Shown here piece by piece: positions 3,413-5,043 of a stretch of 5,043 bases of DNA (position 1 is the stretch's first letter; every line of letters starts with the position of its first letter). The position numbers were made by a program, and so were the translations under genes. Where the stretch lies: contig NVUU01000050.1 of assembly GCA_002402025.1 (NCBI GenBank), positions 7,577-12,619 of the forward strand, written 5' to 3'. Under the pieces are notes generated by a model. The model ran no database searches and was not told the origin of the DNA. It saw nothing but the letters and a program-made list of their open reading frames with translations. The DNA comes from Candidatus Aerophobota bacterium. GTDB lineage: Bacteria > Chlamydiota > Chlamydiia > Chlamydiales > GCA-2402025.

Positions 3413-5043
3413 GACCTGTCTCCCCACTTCTTAATTTTACTATACTCAGTTGGGCCTTGTTTTCTATAATTTTCTGACCCATATTTCTTATCCATTAATC
3501 TTTTCGCAAAATCTTTTCCAGATTCATATTCATACGGTCTATTCCCTTTGGCCCATTCAGGGACATTCTTTGCCCCTTCTTTACCACTAATTCTTGGCTT
3601 AGGGCTTTTATATCCATCATTCTTGTGTTTCTTTTTTGTAATGTAGTCAAGATCCCCCCTTTCAATCGCCTGCTGACGCCGTTCGAACTCCTCCCATTTT
3701 CTTTGCTCTATGTTTTTATTAATTTTTTTGGCAGCTTTATCTCCATAGTATGCAATAGAGGCCCCTATAACACTTGCCACCACTGCTTTACCCCATACTG
3801 CGCCTCCAATTAAAAGAGGTATCGCTATTACAAATTCCCCATTTGGATCAATTAAGCACATGGGATTGTTACGGGCATAGCTGTAGAGATTCAAACCATC
3901 TGCAAAGTACTGAGGATCTATCGTAGTCCATCTATTCAAATCTAAATCGTAATACCTACTTCCAAAATATACAGAATTCGTTTCAGGATCATAATGTTTT
4001 GCCGCAAAAATCCAAGCGGTTTTTTTATCGCTAAGACAAGATAAATTGCTGCCAAATGGTTGTAGCGAAGAGTAATCATATATTTCTTTTGTTGACACAT
4101 CTACAAGCTTATCAATATGACACTGCGCATTATAGATAGGAGCATAGGTCCTCTGCGGAGTTTCTATTGCGATAGCTTTTACGATATTTTTGTGAAAAGA
4201 CTGACCTGGAATCCTTAATTCTATTAATTCCCCATTCTCGCTGAAAGATGCGATTTCGTTCATTCGAGAATATAAATACAGCTCTGTTTCTTTGCTATCA
4301 TGCCTAACTGTTGTTTTAGAAAGTCTTCTACCATAATAATCATAAATATAGTGGGTTTCCACACCACCTATTGATGATTTTGTGAGTCTATTAAAAGCGT
4401 CGTAAACATATAGCATTTCTCCTTTGCTTGTTTTTTTTACGATTAAATTGCCATTTAAATCGTACTTACAATCAACGTCATCTATTGAGAGCAACTCGTC
4501 AAGCTCGTTTATATTTGCATCTAAAGGGTTAGATTGAGCATCAAATTCTCTATCACTCATTAACTGATGCATATAATCATATTTGAATTGCTTAACTCCT
4601 TGTGTACTTTTTTTACTTATGACATCCGCTGAAGCATTACATATGTACTCTTCAACATGATAAGGGCTTTTGATTTTTACTTCTCTGGAATGTAGGTCAT
4701 GCTTGTAGGTGATTTTACCAAGATTCTGTATTAAGTCCTCACAATTGCAGACACCATCTTTATATGAATATTTATGACTATACTCTAAATGCTCACTTTC
4801 AGAATACCTCGATACCCTAGTGATTTTGCTGCCATTTGCATATTCATACTCAATATATCCATGCCCTGGTATGTAGATACTCGCGAGTCTATTATCATCA
4901 TTGTATTCATAAGAAATCTCAAGACCATTCGGAAAAATTTCACTTCCAAGATAACCATCTTCTCCATATACGGAAGCCACTCTACTATCATAGACCATAT
5001 CATGAATCTCGATCGCATCTTCAAAGTAATTAAACTTGTAGTC
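3403..5043 (-). CDS. Rhs/YD-repeat polymorphic toxin, C-terminal 546 residues (5' end beyond the window)
   Basis: The frame is open at the right edge, so the true start lies outside. The ATG at 4998 is only an internal methionine. Numbered from the edge, residues 1 to about 300 carry degenerate YD repeats (YEYNDDNRLASI, YDAFNRLTKS, YDYYGRRLSKT). Residues about 300-402 are the Rhs-associated core, with YNAQCHIDKLVD, YFGSRYYDLDLNRW, DPQYFADGLNLYSYARNN and the closing LIDPNG. In Rhs proteins this core forms a shell around the toxin, and the variable part begins just after DPxG. Here residues 403-433 are hydrophobic and glycine/alanine-rich (IPLLIGGAVWGKAVVASVIG), then comes a charged helix, then a basic domain at 482-546. 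That domain has ISGKEGAK, VPEWAKGNRP, FAKRLMDKKYG and the terminal KKWGDRSWE, a C-terminal type I recall recurring in unrelated polymorphic toxins. Its activity is unknown to me. The basic charge would suit a nucleic-acid target, which is a guess. Confidence 0.9.
   Translation of the reverse strand, partial: DYKFNYFEDAIEIHDMVYDSRVASVYGEDGYLGSEIFPNGLEISYEYNDDNRLASIYIPGHGYIEYEYANGSKITRVSRYSESEHLEYSHKYSYKDGVCNCEDLIQNLGKITYKHDLHSREVKIKSPYHVEEYICNASADVISKKSTQGVKQFKYDYMHQLMSDREFDAQSNPLDANINELDELLSIDDVDCKYDLNGNLIVKKTSKGEMLYVYDAFNRLTKSSIGGVETHYIYDYYGRRLSKTTVRHDSKETELYLYSRMNEIASFSENGELIELRIPGQSFHKNIVKAIAIETPQRTYAPIYNAQCHIDKLVDVSTKEIYDYSSLQPFGSNLSCLSDKKTAWIFAAKHYDPETNSVYFGSRYYDLDLNRWTTIDPQYFADGLNLYSYARNNPMCLIDPNGEFVIAIPLLIGGAVWGKAVVASVIGASIAYYGDKAAKKINKNIEQRKWEEFERRQQAIERGDLDYITKKKHKNDGYKSPKPRISGKEGAKNVPEWAKGNRPYEYESGKDFAKRLMDKKYGSENYRKQGPTEYSKIKKWGDRSWE
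3420..3425 (-). promoter_or_regulatory. Ribosome binding site for immunity gene A inside rhs
   Basis: On the minus strand GGGGAG ends 7 nt before the ATG at 3412. It overlaps rhs codons for tryptophan, glycine and aspartate (the KKWGD motif), so the toxin's last residues and the immunity gene's initiation signal share the same bases. The corresponding sequence upstream of gene C is GGGTGGA. Confidence 0.65.

Noticed and set aside
3625..3813. Plus-strand frame opposite the rhs gene with a hydrophobic, phenylalanine-rich product
   Set aside because: It is antisense to the toxin linker and toxin region. The hydrophobicity comes from complementing lysine-rich codons.
4785..5033. Two short frames (one per strand) overlapping the rhs YD-repeat region
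   Set aside because: The rhs frame here has clear YD-type repeats and runs unbroken to the edge. The others are shadows.

Overview
The window looks like accessory chromosome from a low-GC, Gram-negative bacterium, most likely an environmental member of the Chlamydiota (Parachlamydia/Simkania/Waddlia-like). The main reason is the Rhs core variant in the gene at the right end: an 'ELRIPG' segment, a 'KAIAIE' segment, 'APIYNAQCHIDKLVDVST' and 'YFGSRYYDLDLNRW', which resemble Rhs proteins I remember from that phylum. The small membrane protein at 1512-1919 also has a chlamydial look. This assignment comes from memory, not from a search.

Layout, left to right. (1) 1-1314, minus strand: the N-terminal 438 codons of a single-pass membrane-anchored protein of unknown function, cut by the window edge. 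(2) 1315-1511: a divergent promoter region with a CAATTCA-N8-TGAATTG inverted repeat, a further TGAATTG half-site and a 10-bp tandem repeat. (3) 1512-1919, plus strand: a 135-residue multi-spanning membrane protein whose stop codon lies in a perfect 8-bp hairpin. (4) 1945-2189: no credible gene, but nested inverted repeats. (5) 2190-5043, minus strand: a polymorphic-toxin locus read right to left.

The toxin locus begins with the 3' part of an rhs gene (YD repeats, Rhs-associated core, hydrophobic linker and a basic C-terminal toxin-like domain). Four small paralogous genes follow and are best read as immunity genes. They fall into two types in alternating order: A (type 1), B (type 2), C (type 1), D (type 2). 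Gene A starts inside the last codons of rhs, with a strong ribosome binding site there, so toxin and first immunity gene are probably translationally coupled.

The most interesting result lies between B and C. The apparent spacer at 2673-2816 is a decayed copy of the rhs gene itself: about 44 of 52 bases match the Rhs core at 4083-4134, and it is joined directly to a decayed copy of the toxin's last dozen residues. Its reading frame ends over the start of C exactly as intact rhs ends over the start of A. The locus therefore looks like a tandem duplication of a three-gene unit (rhs toxin, type 1 immunity, type 2 immunity). The downstream toxin has collapsed by internal deletion and frameshift, while its two immunity genes stayed open.
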